Origin: Nitrospirota bacterium
Lineage (GTDB): Bacteria > Nitrospirota > UBA9217
Reading direction: 5' to 3'
Assembly (NCBI GenBank): GCA_017885365.1
Contig: JAFNGD010000462.1
Coordinates: 230-6,055 of the forward strand
Length of the DNA stretch: 5,826 nucleotides
Shown here: positions 5,271 to 5,826 of the stretch, one piece after another
How positions within the stretch are numbered: the first letter of the stretch is position 1
Layout of the letters: the number at the start of each line of letters is the position of its first letter
Made by a program: the position numbers and the translations under genes
The notes under the pieces: model-generated
What the model was told of the DNA's origin: nothing
The model's input: only the letters and a program-made list of their open reading frames with translations
Database searches by the model: none

Positions 5271-5826
5271 TCAATGCTCGATGCGGAAACCCGCATGGAA
5301 GGTCTCGACCGTAAAGGGAATCCCCCAATAGCTGACGATCATCACGAACAGGGCGATCAATGCATACCAGGCAAGTCTTTTACCGCGCCAGCCGAGGGTC
5401 ACGCGAAGATGCAGGTAGATACCATAGATGAGCCAGGAAATGAGCGACCACACCTCTACCGGGTCCCAGTTCCAATAATTGCCCTTTACCTGATTGGCCC
5501 AGAACGCGCCTGATACGATCATGAGCCCGTACATGATAAAGCCGCCCGCCACGAACCGGTAGCCGAGGGTATCCAGACTTGGCAGCTCAGGCAGTTTCTC
5601 ATAGATCCCTCCGGAATAGTTCTCTTTCTGCAGATACATCAGGCCGAGACCGGCGGCGATCAATACCGCGCCGAACCCCGTTGCGGCTCCGATGATGTGG
5701 ACCCATATCCATCCGCTCTGGAGCGCGGGTGCGAGTTGAGAGGCAGCGCCTTTTGCCAGCGATCCGGCCCAGCCCATCAGCACGAAGGAAATCGGCATGA
5801 TCAGCACTCCAAGAGGACGGACCTTC
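5271..5826 (-). CDS. ccsA: CcsA/ResC-type cytochrome c maturation protein, C-terminal part (cut by window edge)
   Basis: About 185 C-terminal residues are present and the frame is open through the right edge. The haem-handling WWD motif reads GNYWNWDPVEVWSLISW (5433-5483). Conserved flanking histidines are seen in WIWVHIIG (His at 5697-5699) and near the end in TFHAGF (His at 5295-5297). Several membrane helices are visible, including the long run around GFGAVLIAAGLGLMYL. Family knowledge: with CcsB/ResB it exports haem and attaches it to CxxCH motifs of apocytochromes on the outer side of the cytoplasmic membrane (system II). Database naming is inconsistent, and many WWD proteins of this group are labelled CcsB. 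The protein ends FRIEH with TGA at 5271-5273, 16 nt before the preferred start of the lipoprotein, so the two are probably co-transcribed. The N-terminal helices lie outside the window. Confidence 0.95.
   Translation of the reverse strand, partial: KVRPLGVLIMPISFVLMGWAGSLAKGAASQLAPALQSGWIWVHIIGAATGFGAVLIAAGLGLMYLQKENYSGGIYEKLPELPSLDTLGYRFVAGGFIMYGLMIVSGAFWANQVKGNYWNWDPVEVWSLISWLIYGIYLHLRVTLGWRGKRLAWYALIALFVMIVSYWGIPFTVETFHAGFRIEH

Noticed and set aside
4757..5296. Longer version of the lipoprotein starting at the ATG at 5296
   Set aside because: It would overlap the ccsA stop and place 14 residues ahead of the basic MVTRR start of the signal peptide. The ATG at 5254 has a well-placed GAGG.

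Overview
The window is a GC-rich stretch of a bacterial chromosome in which every gene I can support lies on the minus strand, so transcription runs from the right end to the left end. The organism is most likely a Gram-negative, largely anaerobic or microaerobic lineage of the Desulfobacterota/Nitrospirota sort. This rests on a system II (CcsA/ResC type) cytochrome c maturation protein, a Sec-exported murein hydrolase-like protein, a lipoprotein, and an oxygen-sensitive cobalamin radical SAM enzyme. It is an inference from gene content, not a taxonomic assignment.

Layout in transcription order: (1) the C-terminal part of CcsA, the WWD-motif haem-handling subunit of cytochrome c maturation, cut by the right edge; (2) a lipoprotein of unknown function starting 16 nt after the ccsA stop; (3) a cobalamin-binding-domain gene that stops abruptly where a radical SAM core should follow, and whose last part reads better in another frame, so it looks like a decayed gene; (4) an AT-rich spacer with a hairpin; (5) a 115-residue membrane protein with three hydrophobic segments and intramembrane histidines; (6) 18 nt later, a full-length B12-binding radical SAM protein closely resembling the anaerobic Mg-protoporphyrin monomethyl ester cyclase BchE; (7) a 183-nt spacer with a weak promoter candidate; (8) a 535-residue exported protein joining SH3-like domains, an NlpC/P60 domain that has lost its catalytic Cys and His, and a C-terminal DUF1460 domain that keeps its Cys and His; (9) a 189-nt spacer with a good sigma70-type promoter, a 9-bp hairpin and four tandem imperfect heptamers; (10) the N-terminus of ComM/YifB, cut by the left edge.

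Genes 1 to 6 have short or moderate spacings and could form one unit around haem or other tetrapyrrole handling, with the BchE-like enzyme as its most striking member. Nothing else in the window suggests photosynthesis, so the BchE-like protein probably acts on another substrate. The cell-wall protein and comM appear to be separate units. No RNA genes, CRISPR arrays, insertion sequences or attachment sites were seen. The largest gene-free stretch is under 200 nt.
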